From assembly GCF_015706575.1 (NCBI RefSeq), contig NW_024037074.1, positions 22,247,334 through 22,311,333 of the forward strand: a DNA stretch of 64,000 nt, given 5' to 3'. Each line of letters starts with the position of its first letter. The stretch's first letter is position 1. The notes under the pieces were generated by a model. It searched no databases. It was not told the DNA's origin and worked only from the letters and a program-made list of their open reading frames with translations. This stretch comes from Patiria miniata (taxonomy: Eukaryota; Echinodermata; Asteroidea; Valvatida; Asterinidae). Both the position numbers and the translations under genes were made by a program. Shown here one piece after another: positions 12,808-26,147 of the stretch.

Positions 12808-14280
12808 TATAGTTGAAACTGACTTAAGTTAACAGACCCATTTTATACGGATTGACCAGGAGTCCGCAGTGTAGGTTACCGGTATAGTGAATGTTCGAGC
12901 GAAAATGTCCAATATAAATATGCAAGCTAAAGCTGCAAAATGGTGAGTTTCAACTTATGCAAAACGTAAACGTGGGGAGTTTAGAAAATCTAGGATTAAA
13001 CTGTAGCTCTATTCTTATTTTTTTGAGCCCCTAAACTTATAAGGTTAACCTCACCCTCCTCGGCAGAGGATGTAACATTTGAGGCTTCGAAGAAACAATA
13101 GACTGACGTCACTCATCGGCTGAAGTAAAGAAGATTGATGATTTCTGTTTCACTAAGAATAAATGTTTTGCTCAGGAAATAGAAAAATTGTTCAATTCAA
13201 AAAATCATAAATAATAATGAATTAGGCCCGAGTATCGAGTATCATAAGCAGCCTAACATAAGATACCCTACTAGACGAAACAGCAGGAATGGTGGGAGAG
13301 GCAATGGCAACACATATAAGCTGGAGAAAGACGGGAACGTGTACTTCTTTGACGAACGCACACATGTGCTGCATGTGCTGAATCAAAACAACATTAAAAC
13401 AGTATCAATCATTGTGTTCTTGGACCGTCAGTTAGCATTTTAGCTGAGCGGTAGAAAGTAGGCCAGACTGGATCGCTTGATCCTTTTTTCTTAAGCGGTC
13501 AGTTGTTTCATTCCGCTGTGATCGTCTGGTTCCGGGTGCACCCCTTGCCCGCCTCTGTTACCCTCTGTGACGCGGACCTCACCCGTTGACCCCGCCCTCT
13601 GGCCCTTCCCTCCACTAGCCTTCTCTCCAGCTGTGACACGTCACATAAATCATTCCAGATCATTAGTAAATGTCACACCAAAGAGATGTCGAAGGCAAAT
13701 AGAACACACATAAATCCATCACAAAATAGCCGTTGGGTGAATATTCCATCTTGAAGCTATCCACGTATAAACATGGCAGGCCTGAAATTCGTTATTTCTC
13801 TTTTATGGATGTATCCAAGAACCGCTTTGAAAAGTGGATTGTCGCCACCGTTTTCATTGCAATGCAGTTGTCATTGGCTATACGTCGGTCATGACTATTA
13901 ATAATCCCCAGGAATTCGGTAATCACCACTATTGGTATTTTCACAATCGCAACCATCACCATCATCACCATTTCTGCACCACCTCGAAATTAAGGCTATA
14001 TGAGCAGTCAGACTGAGTGTTAAAGCAATTGGATGTTTCTTTGTGTGGTTGCTTCTAACCCTTTTTTTCGGTTGACAAAGATGGTAAACAAAAGGCGACA
14101 CCGTCATTTACAGAAATTGTTTTCATGAAACTCTTGCGAAGGAAACGGCTTTTCCATAGTCAAAATACGAAGTCCCTCGGAGCCCGAAATGCATTTTGCT
14201 GGCACTCATTACATTCGATCCATTTATGGCAATCGTAGTTATGAATGAGATCTCTGTCATCACACACACACGCACATCAG
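12808..14280. other. Proximal 5' flank of Hox1
   Basis: No coding sequence is recognised. A GC-rich patch at 13540-13640 contains a DR2-like nuclear receptor element (13579-13592). A short CAT/CAC run lies near 13950-13972. This kilobase may hold cis-regulatory sequence for the gene downstream, judged only by position and composition. Confidence 0.5.
13579..13592 (-). promoter_or_regulatory. DR2-like nuclear receptor half-site pair
   Basis: On the minus strand GGGTCA, two bases, GGGTGA. This is a direct repeat with 2-bp spacing and one mismatch to the RGKTCA half-site consensus. It lies about 940 bases upstream of the start codon. DR2 elements are used by retinoid receptors at vertebrate Hox1 paralogues; use here is conjecture. 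Confidence 0.25.
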
Positions 14281-14534
14281 ACTGAAATGACAACACGGTG
14301 CGAAATCTGTTGGCTAAGCCGATTGGTCCGTGCTAGGTCACATGCTCACCTGGATTGACAGTGTGCGCCTGTGCCGAGGACCGTGATCACAAGTCAAGCC
14401 GCGTTTCATCAACAGCTGCGACGTGCCGCGTAGTAGTGGCTGAGCCCAAATAGTACAAGCCAGAGAGACACGGACTAACGGACGCATTCATTGCGACAAG
14501 GTGACCAGGGAGTGACTTAGCTGAAAGGGGAAAA
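14281..14534 (+). promoter_or_regulatory. Putative Hox1 promoter and 5' leader
   Basis: No TATA box is seen. A reverse CCAAT box (GATTGG, 14321-14326) is followed by AGGTCA at 14335-14340, its inverted partner TCACCT at 14346-14351, and GGATTGACAG at 14352-14361, one base off the PBX/MEIS composite TGATTGACAG. The leader sequence becomes GC-rich after 14370. An in-frame TGA at 14502-14504 closes the reading frame upstream of the start codon. The transcription start is not determinable by eye. Confidence 0.45.
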
Positions 14535-15144
14535 ATGGAGAAATCGGCGGCCACCATGGGCCCAACTTTCGCCGATTACGGCGACCACGGAGGGGTATAC
14601 TCCAGCATGCGAGGGCTAGATTATGTGGGGAACATGTCCCAGGGTTTGTATCACGGAAAGCATTACGCGACCCTAGAGTCGCACGGACCTCAAACTCAGG
14701 CGGCGTGTTTCCCGCATCTAACTGATCATAGTGGGCAGAGAATCCATGATTTAAATCCCACGAGCTGTGCTCTGAATTATATATACGGTGGTGCATCGTA
14801 CGCCTATGGGGGTAGCGAAGCAAACCATTACCCATCACAAACGGGGACAAACGCATCAGACAGTAACACTAGCGGTCCCGATTTTGCTCCTCATATCCAA
14901 CGGCATGTGAGGACAACATCAACGCCCAGCGCACATTACAACGGCAACTACAGCGAGAACGCGACAAGTCTTAACACCACACCGACTAGGAGCTCTCGGC
15001 TGGATCAGAGCAACGATTCACGGCCAGTCACCAGTGAGTCAGACCGGCAAACTACGGCAGCCACGGCACCTTCTGACCAGCCAGCTAATGGGGAGACGGG
15101 CATGTACAACTGGATGAAAATCAAGAGAAAACCGCCTAAAACAG
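14535..15144 (+). CDS. hox1: Hox1 homeodomain transcription factor, exon 1 (residues 1-203 plus one base)
   Basis: This exon encodes the N-terminal half of a Hox group 1 transcription factor, a nuclear DNA-binding protein that patterns the anterior axis. The start at 14535 has A at -3 and G at +4, with an in-frame stop 33 bases upstream. A second in-frame ATG at 14556 (Met8) sits in a perfect GCCACCATGG context and could be the main start. Residues 9-100 are rich in Gly, Tyr and His; 100-190 are rich in Ser, Thr and Asn and look disordered. YNWM at 191-194, followed by KIKRKPPKT, is the hexapeptide that contacts the PBC cofactor (Exd/Pbx); its Trp193 is intact. Typical Hox1 proteins read FDWMKVKRNPPKT here, so this copy has several substitutions. 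The exon ends at ACAG|GTAATT, phase 1. Reading on without splicing gives only 25 more residues. Confidence 0.9.
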
Positions 15145-16481
15145 GTAATTTAATCTTCAGACATTTAGCTCTCTATTTCTCCAACAGGTGGATTTGGATC
15201 CACACGATGTGCAATCTGTAAATGATGTGGCTATGCATTACACTCAGTCATATTTCCCGCCATTCTCATCAGCAATGCTTAATTATATAGAGGTCTTCCT
15301 AGACGGGGTCACCATTTTGCACATCACTGTCATGTTTTCATACATGGTTTCAATGCAATCTTTAACGCTATCGACCTTCATAATTCAACTTCCGTCGGGG
15401 CCTCCCTGAACCCATTACGAGCGAAAATTGCCGCCTGCTTGGCGTTATGAAACGGTGCCTATCGAACTAGTCATTTAAAACAGTGTACACAGGTTGCGCT
15501 TGCCCATCAGGTGAGCAAGTAGTGAAGCAAGAATTTCCCGAGTCTTGTGTAAATTCGTTTTGCCCGGCCTAGGCACGTGTGTGTCGTGGCCAGCCGTCGT
15601 ACTTTTGACTTCTCATTGCGGCTATTGCGCGCTCCCCGGCTGCTAAACAATATCACGGTCCCCTGGCCACCGCGGGAGCAAAACGGCCAGAGCTGTCACG
15701 GCAGGAAAATCTGCAAGAGTACGGTCTGCTGGGCTTCCGTATCTAACAACTCCCGGGCCGCATAACCCGCAAATGAGATATTCCACAGCCCCCAAACGCT
15801 TTGCTTTTTTCATTGACGCTTTATAATTTGCGGTCCGTTTGTTTGACTGTAGTAGACATGAAACCGCGCTGACTTTTTTTCTGTGTGTGCTTTGTAATCA
15901 TTAAATGGAAAAGCCAGGTTTGCGTGACGAAGCCTTTAATATCCGAACGGCACGTAATTTATGATTCGCTCTTCCAAGCAGATGTGTTTTATATCTGAAC
16001 TACATCGTCAACCCGCTACGCTTATTGGGCCATGCACGATATAGGTTATGCCGGCACGACAGATCACGCAATGTTAAATCATCATTTGGGTTATAAATTC
16101 CAGGAACACATTGTGTTGTGTTTTGTTTTTTTGTCCTTTTTTTGTTGGGGGTGGGGATTTTGCCAGAATTCTTAGGAATGGATCGGCCAAGTACTTCAGT
16201 GTCGGGTCGACAGGTCAAAATAAACCCAGGGATGATTAACTGATTTCCTCTTTAATTACAGCGCCATACTCAGTGCAGTCTGTACCTCTTAGGATTTCTT
16301 ACACATTGCCTTGTTCCAATTAATCACAACGCAGGTATTGGTAACATACCGACAAAGCGGCTACTCCAAACTAAGCCGGATTATTTTAAAAACAGGACCA
16401 CCGGTAGTCTTCTAGACACTCATTTCTATCTGTAGAAATCGACCTACCTTGTTGCACATCATAAATTCAATTATGATATCC

Positions 16482-16503
16482 ATAAATAAATAAATAAATA
16501 TAT
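16482..16503. repeat. (ATAA)n microsatellite
   Basis: Short tandem ATAA run followed by TATATA in the Hox1 intron. Confidence 0.75.
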
Positions 16504-18019
16504 ACAATTTAAGTAAAAACTCTTTGTTAAAAAAAGACAACCATAATGATGATAATAATAATTATAGCTGCGTGCGCAGCAAATCTCCTTTGATCTGGAG
16601 AGCGCAGTAGAAAATTGTCCTCAAATGCCTGTCGTTGTCTCGTCCATTTCAAGTGCAGATCACTCGAAAATGAATTTTAGCTCATGGCGATTGAATTAGC
16701 CTCACATCCCCTCACACACTGCGTTTGATTCGCGATGATGCCAGAACGAGTTGGCTAACACGAAGGGCCAAACATAATGACACTTTTATGATGAATACTG
16801 GCACAAGAAAGAGACAGCTATAGAGGGAGAGAGTCTCGATGTTAATGGCCAATGGCCGGCCAAATGGAGTCTGCTCCCGCACGGAAGGTTCGTCGAACAT
16901 TTCTCTTGTTTTCCCGGTATAGAACGACCCTTTAAGCAAGTCTGACAGAACACGTGCAAAACATTTAAAACTGCTCACTCTTTGTATTTTTTTTTACGAA
17001 TTTATTATTTCACTTGCATGAAGGCAATTTAATATAATTTCAGCGCAGATGTCGACAATTGCGTCGCCGTGCCGTTTACCCGAAACAAATCTAAATGAGA
17101 GAGCTTGAATTCCGTCTTTTTAATTTTTTTTTTTACAATTTCTTTAAAAACGTTTAAACCAACTGGATTTATCATTTTTTATTATACTGAAATGTCGACA
17201 TTTAAAATATATTTAAATATTTGTTAATATTTAAAATGTGGTATTGATCTACCTTGTTTTCCAAACAGTATATCATACAAAATGAGAGACAACATCGATT
17301 TGTTTGGAGATTACTGTGAACACTGAATCTCAATTTTTGGAGCTGACCATAGCGACAAACCCAAAACAAAATCCGAAATCATTAATAGTTAAGTGGTTCT
17401 CAGAGCAGAGAGAAAATAGAAAATATAACTTTTTATGTTTCAGTACCATTGGAAAAAGCAAGGTTAAATGCACATAATTCTTACAGCAAATCGTAGAATA
17501 TGAAGTCCTTCGTGCTGAGATAGGCTCACCGTTCGACTGTATGTCATCGCAATAAGCATGCACTTATGGGGAAAATGTAAACCTCCAAATGAATCAAATG
17601 AGATGGAGTGAATAGCAATGACCGATAAAACATGCTGAAGGATTGCCAATATTTCAATGAAACAGACATATTGATGTTCCACTATAAAAAACAACAACGT
17701 GATACATGCCTGACTATCTAAATCTCTGACAATACATTATATGAAACGTGACCCAAATGTAATTAGTTTCAGACATGACAGCATGCACGATGCATGAAAT
17801 AGAGCTCTACTTCAGTGATTGCATAAACAGTGATGGTATTGATTGGCAAACTTTTTCCCTATCGATTCCTTTGTTTTAGGAGTAATATTTTTTTTCAAAA
17901 AATATTAAAGCATCTGAGGCAAAAGTGGTGTCGCAATGTTGTCGCTGACTGTGAAATGTAGTCAAAACAATCGCCTTGTATGCATTTTATGAGTAAGCTG
18001 GCTTTCGATTGGTTGGTGG

Positions 18020-18560
18020 GTTAATTCCAGCGAAGATCAGACGTGTGGCTTTCTGTGATGAGCTCTTGCCGTGGTAATTATTGCATGAGTCCGCGGGATG
18101 AAGACTCAAGAAGTGTCCGACAAGAAAGCCAGCAAGCCCGCCGTGAAAGGCCGCTCAAATCCCTGTGCAGATAATGTCAGCGTCTAAACCCTCACAGCTC
18201 CTCTTTTCTTTGCTCTGGAGTCGAGTCGAGTCTCGCGGATCTCCATCAAACGCGCTTAGCCGCCCGAGGAGCAAGGAGCAATGATGCCCATGAACTACCG
18301 GGGGGAAGCAAACTGTCACAGCCCAGGCCTTGCATGCCCTGTATGTGTGGAGAGAGCGCGCTGCAGCGACAACCGCCGCATATTGGCAACTATTACAATG
18401 CGTGTACCGACAGCCGCGCCGCTTGATGCCCTGATCAGCCGCACTCGGAGAAATTGAGGGTGCAACTCGATGAATCAGTCGGTGGGGCGCCGGGGGCTGG
18501 GATTAGCTCGGCCACCCCAACATTGGCCAACATAAAGAACGTCAAATTTACTTTGAATCG
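18020..18560. promoter_or_regulatory. GC- and CpG-rich island in the Hox1 intron, candidate enhancer
   Basis: About 540 bases are much richer in G+C and CpG than the AT-rich intron around them, with no open frame covering the block. It contains a TAATTATT homeodomain-type word near 18075, GTCGAGTCGAGTC near 18220 and two TTGGCCAACAT/TTGGCAACTAT words near 18380 and 18520. Composition and position suggest a cis-regulatory module or a CpG-island promoter for a non-coding transcript. No function can be assigned. Confidence 0.3.
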
Positions 18561-21500
18561 AGCCGATCACGTCGCCACTTGATAGCACGCAAATCTCAGC
18601 CCTGAAACCGATACTCTATTCGCACCCTCTCCTGTCTCTTTGTTAGTAAAACGTTCGCTTAGGCAAGGAGTCAGAATTTGGGTAAATATCTGAAAATGAC
18701 TGATATTGTTCGCTGGGCACACGCGGCGCGGTTTTCGGGCGGTCGAGGCAAAGCGCAATAATTAAACCGATACGCGTGAGTGACCGCGTCCAATTCCCCT
18801 GACTGACCTTCCCAGGGCAGGTCTTGACGAAGAGGTCCATTCAACTCATTGAAATCGTGTGGAGGAAAATAATAATTTGCTGTGAAGTAACACTTCACCT
18901 GTAGATTGCTGCCAATAATTGCTACAGTTGGGAACACCCAGCGAGGCTAGCATGAGTGCTTTGATGGTCACACACTTGCCCTTAATTTACATGCATAACC
19001 CCCGATGTATTCTGTGCATTTTTTTAGACCACAACTTTTGAATCAACTGACCTCTAATATCGCAAACAGGTCCAGTTCAAAATAACTTCCTCGACAAACT
19101 ACTGATAAACATACATGTATATATTCTGTCCAGGTTGGTCTTTCATATTAGATTCAATACATCAAGAATACTAGAATCATTTTATCATTCCAGTTAATGA
19201 AAGAAAACATCCCAAAGGTTCGCTATTGAGTTTATCATGCTTCCCTTCCTTGTAATCTATCCTTATACTCAGATTAAAAAAACTCAAATCTTCCTTTTAA
19301 AAAATGTCATATTTAATTATTTCTTCTTTCAAGATTAATTTAAATGATGTGTTAAATTATATATTTTCATGTCTTTTGCGACACAGTTAGAGTGACATCG
19401 AACAGTATAAATCTTGAGTTGAATTTAAAATCTTGAAGAGATTTCATTGACTTTTGATGATTTTAATACGATTAAAATCAGGAATAATGAAGTTTTTAAA
19501 CCTGACCAAAAAGTATTGAGAAACAGCTGAGATTTTTGTATTAATCTTAGAAAGAATTTCAATTAATTTCTTCAACTGTTTGAAGCCAAACAAAAAAAAA
19601 ACACTACATTGAACTGTGTAGATGCTGTATATTTAGAGTACTGAAATCTCGTAAATCCTCGCGTTGAAGACTGATTGTACATAATGTTGCCTCGGGGTAG
19701 ATATTGGGCTATCGAATGAAATCTCGACTATCATCATTTCCAAAGCAACGTGAGTAAATACTGATCCATCACTACGCAACAAAATATAGTCCCTTGGAGA
19801 CGATTCAAAGACAAAAAGAGAGTCAGCAAGTACAATTCGTATCACTTTTTTTGAGGGAACCGACAATTCTTATTTTACCGTGAAAAGATCAAATTCAATT
19901 CAATTCAATCCAATTTTAGAAAAGAAAAGGATACATTCAACATAATGATTGTGATTACTACATAGATCTGCTCTTTGTCTTTAACACATATGCGGTTCAT
20001 TGTGTCAACTACACACTATGGAAAGTGAGGATTTTGCCTTTGTTTGAGAACATGGAGATATAAACCGGCTCATCACAAAACAATATTATTTGTCCAAACA
20101 AATAAAACTGCATGGATTAAAGTTTTCGGACACTTAAAGGTGGCCAACGTCACCCAGGAAAAAAGGGACAAAATAACGCAGTGCCCACAAAAAAATGGCC
20201 TTGAGAATATAATTGAAAAGACTGCTCCGTTAGACTGTACAAAAGATGTTAAAAATCGGGTCCCGTGACCAGATTGAACTCAAAGTACACCCGTATACCT
20301 TGAATGGGTTCAGCTTTTCAAAAGTGTTGTGACATTTCTCGAGGGGAAAAAAATCGGTGGCTTTTTTCTCTTCCATATCCCCATTTTCCCCAAAACTGAA
20401 ATGCAGCTATTCTTATATACTATTGGGCATTGGAGAAAAAAAAACGAGGAGATACAATGAAATTAGCATAAAACGAATCCATTGAAACACTAGTGGGAAT
20501 TCACAGAGTGCTGCCATTGTGCCATTTATGCCATATACGCTCCAATTCTGCTGGTTGGTGGCCAATTGCTAAAGGGAACATGCTCCTTTTCCGAACGTTT
20601 AACATATTGCCTTTTTTGAGGATCTTGTGGTGACTGTAGATTGTTCCTGGGGTTTTTTTTAAACGTAAGATTGCAAATTATGTGCAGCAGTTTTGAAGTG
20701 GTCCATGATTCATAAAACTTGAAAGTACTACGTTTTGAATTAAAGCATTCATGTTTTAAGCGCATTCTGATATAACTCATAAAACTGATGCAGTTTTGAC
20801 AAAACTCGACACAACACTTCAATTTTTTTTATGAAGGTTGTGATAGCTATTTGTAGGTTATAAGCGAAATATTCCATTGCAAAAAGCATATTCACATTTC
20901 TTGGCTCATAATTATTTTGTTTCTAAATTCCTGCTTTGCCTTAGCAGCGGAGAAACGGAAGAATCCGAGATATACAAACAGTCTGGGATTATCTTATCAG
21001 TCAATCGATCCTACACCGGTATTATTCTAATAGAGGAGCTAATAAAAACACGCAGTTGAATTGGTCCGATTGTTCCCACTGTATTTACACCAGGAGCGTC
21101 AACGGGCCAGCTTAATCAAAATGAGTTGGTTGATAGGAATGGATTCCGAATTGTTCTTTTCGACCGGTATATATTTTTTGAATGTTGAAAGGGCACCATT
21201 CTCCGCTGGGACTGTTCATGTCTGCACGAAGTGCACACAACGGCCGGCCGAGCAAGCGACAGCGTTCGGGCTCCATACGAGCCAAGCTAGTTAATATATG
21301 AAAGCCTTATTACTACTCGTCTACGGCCAAAGAAAACGGGACCGTAATACGAAGAACAAATGAGTTCTTTATGCGACCAGATCAGTCCGAGTCAAGTCCG
21401 AAATTAGCTTGCGAGGGTTCAATGGCATGAGACAGTTGTATTTTGTCCAAGGCCTACAGGTAGGATCAACCTGACGGGTCTATATTACGCAGCTAGCTGG

Positions 21501-22862
21501 GGCCCGCTGTCAGGCAAAGGGGGTTATTGAAATCTATTGCTGTACACGGTGTCACACACCATTAGTAACAATTTATAACAAATTGAAAAATCTGGCATAG
21601 GGGTAGGCTTGGTCTGAGCTGGATATGATAAGACAAGACGGGCATCGACAGGCTACGAGATGAGATTTTACAAGGAGTATTTGATTCCGGAGTCTCTGTG
21701 ATGCACCGCGCTTCCTCTCTTCCCCTCGGCCGAATAACCCCCGGTTCATCCCCCAATCGCGCTCCGGTCACGGACGCTCACATCCCCTGCTCGTCTAGTC
21801 TTAATATCCGTCCCACTTTACAAGCCCGGTCCCATTCCTTTTGTACGGCATGTTTTTATTTGTCATTTACCCCTTATCGCCAATCGTCAGCATCATTTTT
21901 CATTCCAGTCCCCTTTTTTTCGGTTGTAGCATGGCCAGGTCCCATTGCCCACCGCCGTTTGCCTGTCACATCCCCAAGTTGGTCATTTTTCATGCTGTCA
22001 CGACATTAAGCCCGTCTAATTCCACTGATCGTGCGCCATCTATCTTCCCCCGTCCCCGACCTTCGCTCCTGCACTGTGAGATTTTTATTCTGTAAATTAA
22101 TTATTTTAAATGCGTTTTTCTGTCGCTCTATTGTCCGAGTGGAGAGCATCTTTGTTTAACCCGACTCGTGTACTCTTCAGATTTCGCGAGAACGGCTATA
22201 ATTGATTTAGGTTAACAGCCGCATGTGGAGATTGACCCAACGTATCCCGTCTGTATGTAAACCCAAAAGTTTAATCAGAGCGTTTATGTGTATGAAAAAA
22301 AAATCTGTCGACTGTTTTGTATTTTATCCTCCTTTGTTGTCGTTGGTTTCCCGTGGAAACATTTTCCAAAGTACTCCGGAAATTCAGAGGGATTCGCTCA
22401 GACATTTTCAGTCAATTAATATCGATGATGTGTAATTTACCACCGTGCAACATCAAGGAGGTTTGGTTGGCCAAGTGGGATACTTTCCTCGCCTTCCATA
22501 TTCATGAACTGGGTTCTAATCTCAGCCAGGCCAATAAAGTGAATGAAGGGTTTGATGCCGGGTCTCAATGTTTCCCATGAAATGCACGAAATAACATTCC
22601 TGAGATTTAATGTCCCTCTGAGCATTGCTCCATCGTCTTCTCAGTCTCTAGATTTCATAAGGCTTCTGATGTGCCTGTGCGCCTTTGAGGTACCCTTGGT
22701 TTCTTCAGAAATAGACAAAATAGATAAATAAATAATATATGAATAAAAAAAGTATATAAATATTAAGACTTCAATTTCAAATAAAGCATAAGATGCACTG
22801 TTGGCTGATTTGTTTATTGGATAGAAATCAGGGTGTTTTTTTTAATGAGACTGAGAGGTTCA

Positions 22863-23010
22863 TTGGCGGATGGGGGTGCTTAGTGGGTTTAACCTCCCAA
22901 GAGCCGCAAAAATCATGCACAAAAATAGAGCATGCATGCCTGCTGATCCCCTTGACAGCTAACCTCCCCCTCCTTTCACTCAAACTGAATCCACCCCTGG
23001 GTTTCGAAGT
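22863..23010. mobile_element. Possible decayed hAT-like miniature element
   Basis: The left side reads TTGGCGGATGGGGGTGC, resembling CAGTGGCGGATCYAGGGGG, and the right side reads CCTCCCCCTCC and then ATCCACCCCTGGG. The ends pair poorly, so this is only a suggestion. Confidence 0.2.
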
Positions 23011-24967
23011 TGGCCAATCTCCAGATAGTTCGAACTTTCAGCCTAAGATAAACGCTATGGAGAAGGTCATTGGAACAAAATTCCATCACTTAAAGCATAT
23101 TTCCCTGATGTTGCAGCCGATTATAAGAGGTTCTGAAAATATTACGTCAAATTTCAGGTTTCACTGATCTCGGGTTTTAGGCCGCCGACCCGTACCCGAG
23201 TCACAGGGAGAACTTAGCACTGTGATTGATTTTAGTGTTTCCTTCCTCCCCTAACAACTCGTCATGAATCATTACTTAATTTTCCTTAACATGGGTACAG
23301 AAACTCAGTCGAGTCAACTCTGTAGTTCACTTGCTAAAATATAGAGTATCTCCCAAATTAGAGGATATTTTATTTTCACATGAAGGCCTACATTTTTAGC
23401 ACTGATGCCTCGTCTATAATAGATCCTGACAAATGTTGACTTTTCCTTTTTCCGAAACTCATAAATACGATGTATTTTTTTAAATGGATATTAGGCAGTG
23501 ATTGAATGAAATCTATTTAACATTATCACGACAAAGTATCAAAGCCTAGATCTTAATGAAGGTTAAGTTGTTTTAGCTTTCGCTATTCATTCCGAATACG
23601 CAATGACATCAAGGGTTCATATGGCGAACAAAAACATTAAACGCATTGGCAATAGCCACTAGCCAGGGACCGGTTTTTTGTGTATTTTGTTTTAAAACCG
23701 AATTCAGGCGATTGAAAATGAAAATTGAGTTCCATATCACTTTTTTTGTTGTATCTTTTGTTTACATTAATGCACAGGCGTCTTTTGAAAAGAAATGTCA
23801 ACCGTGGTTAGTGGCGTTAGAAGAGTCGAGTTGATTCACATGGGTTTTTTTACTTTAATATGGGGAAAATGTTGTTGAAATCCATATTTTCAAAGTGTTT
23901 CTAGTCTTAATCCAGACAATATCCCCCCCCCTCCACAAAGTAATTGACTTACACATGATTGCGCACATGGGCTTCTAAATTAATGTTCAAACAATAGTCG
24001 AGTTCAAATATAGTGGACATGGTTTCCACAAGTTTATAAATGGAACAGGACAGCGCCGGTCTCAAATAGGAAATTCGAATTTTAAAAGAACAGTCTGAGA
24101 TGTGAGACGAACTATATAGTGATAGAAACGAACGATAATATATAGTTAATACAAATTTTCCAGCACCTTGCGGTCACATTATTAATCTTTCTAATTTAAA
24201 TTTTACGCGTGGTTTTGTTTGAGTTGTTTTAAGCTTGAGGCATAAAAACTTTGAAGCTGGTTCGTAGGGGTGTCCTATATGCTTTCGAGGAATTCTCTTC
24301 CGATTAAAAAGGCTTAATAAAACTTATCTGCTGATCTTTCGATACGACAAACGGAACATGATTTCATGGGGATGAATGATTTCGTGTATTTCCTCCGACA
24401 CTGCGAAATGTGTAACAAAGGCAGACTTTCAATGTGCGTTGGAATAATGTATAGCTTACATTATACATGTATTCCAGGTTTGACCAAAGTCACTGAGACA
24501 CTATGTATACAAATTTGCTTAGCAGAGAGCTGTTTTGGTTTTTTTTGCTCAGCAAAAAAAGAAATGGTTATCAGCTTGAATGCATGTGATGTATATTCCT
24601 TGTGGCTGGTTCACTGTCGATTTTCGTTTAGCAAGATAATAAAGTGCTAATTAGGAGATGTTTTCCTGAAAAGCGCCATGACATTCGGTCCTGGTGGACC
24701 ATTCATGCAGATAATGATCATGGAAATGTACGATAAGTCAGTGTATGCCAGACACGCACTTTCCGTCCTGTTACTGGAAAGTTAATGATGGTAAATTCAC
24801 TTCCCATAAGATTTTTTGACAGATGATAACTGGAAATAATTCAAATTCTTATACCTATTCATGATGTAATATTGTAATCGCCACTTTAGACGGCGGTATT
24901 GCATTCTGTGCAAGTTTCCAATCGGAAAACGTGGTGTCTGTGTGCACTCATAACATAATGGCGGTAG

Positions 24968-25459
24968 TACAGGGTGGTGTAAAAAGAAGGAAACCCACTT
25001 TGACAGGAATTGTTACCTACTTACTTAACTTATTTGAACTGGTTTTTTTTTATAATGTAGTGAAGTATAGCTCTTGAAACATAGGCCTACATGGTGAAAA
25101 AAATCTTTAAAAAATCGCAAGAATAATGTTATTATGCTAATTTAAATACAAGTCACCAAAATCACTGTTGTCCACGCGTAAGTCTAGTGTAGCGGTTTTT
25201 TTTGTTTGTTTTCAAATCAAGCTCCGGAGCTCAGTCAAGCAGATGGATTAAAGCCGTCCGTGGACAAACAGGTTTGGCACATGAAATTTTAAAACTACCA
25301 TATCTCAGAGACAAAATATGCGTTTGCAATCATTTATTCGTCACTTATGTTTAGAGATCAATTTTTAATACCATTAAATTGAATTTTTGAAATATGCTGA
25401 ACAAGTAGGTAAAAATTGCTGTCAAAAGTGGGTTTCCTTCTTTTCGCACCACCCTGTAT
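24968..25459 (+). mobile_element. Miniature transposon, family B copy 1 (intact ends)
   Basis: It starts TACAGGGTGGTGTAAAAAGAAG and ends CTTCTTTTCGCACCACCCTGTA, an inverted repeat of about 25-30 bases with TA at the edges. The interior carries the palindrome AGCTCCGGAGCT. It has no transposase. A second copy in reverse orientation lies 690 bases downstream. CAGGGTG termini with TA duplication fit Tc1/mariner-type mobilisation (inference). Confidence 0.75.
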
Positions 25460-26147
25460 ATTATAAAACACTCGCCGGGTCACTGTCTTCACATTGTCGT
25501 TTTCGTTCAGAGATAATCGTTTTCGGCCTTTCACTTATAAATCAAAAACAACAAATAGGTGTGTCGGGAATTGTTGCTGGGACCCGCGCCCCTTTAAGTA
25601 CTCAGTTGATACAATGCAACTGTTGAGAGCGATTATTATCTCCTCGTAAACATGTCTGCGCCGAAATGGTTGAAATAAGATCCCTTCAAAAACAGATTGC
25701 TAATCGATATTTTGTCGTTCACACACCACTGGAAATATGTGATATGATGGCTGGTATGGCTGTAATAAACGTAACCGTGATCTTGCTGCAGCCGTTTTGG
25801 TTTCGTTATATCGATGTCACGTTCAATCAGAGTGGAGCTACATCGTGTAACACGAGCCATAACATCGCGTTTCATATGACACATGGTATTATTCCGTGGT
25901 AGTTATCACGCAAGCTTTAGATACATCTTGACTTTAATTACTTTTCCATGCATGTTTTTTTTCCGATGATGAGCATATTAAATTTTCAAGAATCTCTTAA
26001 TTTCCGAAATTTCATGTTTTCAATTTAAGGCGCTCACAGCCTGAAAAACCTTTTGTTATGGGGTGGCGCGTTAAAGCGTTATGTAACCTATGACCCTCAG
26101 TTTTGAATTGAGCACATTTCACTTTGAATCGTGTGTGCGGTCAAGTA

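Noticed and set aside
15145..15221. Read-through of exon 1 to the stop at 15221
   Set aside because: GTAATT directly after the hexapeptide block is a good donor and the extra 25 residues are not Hox-like.
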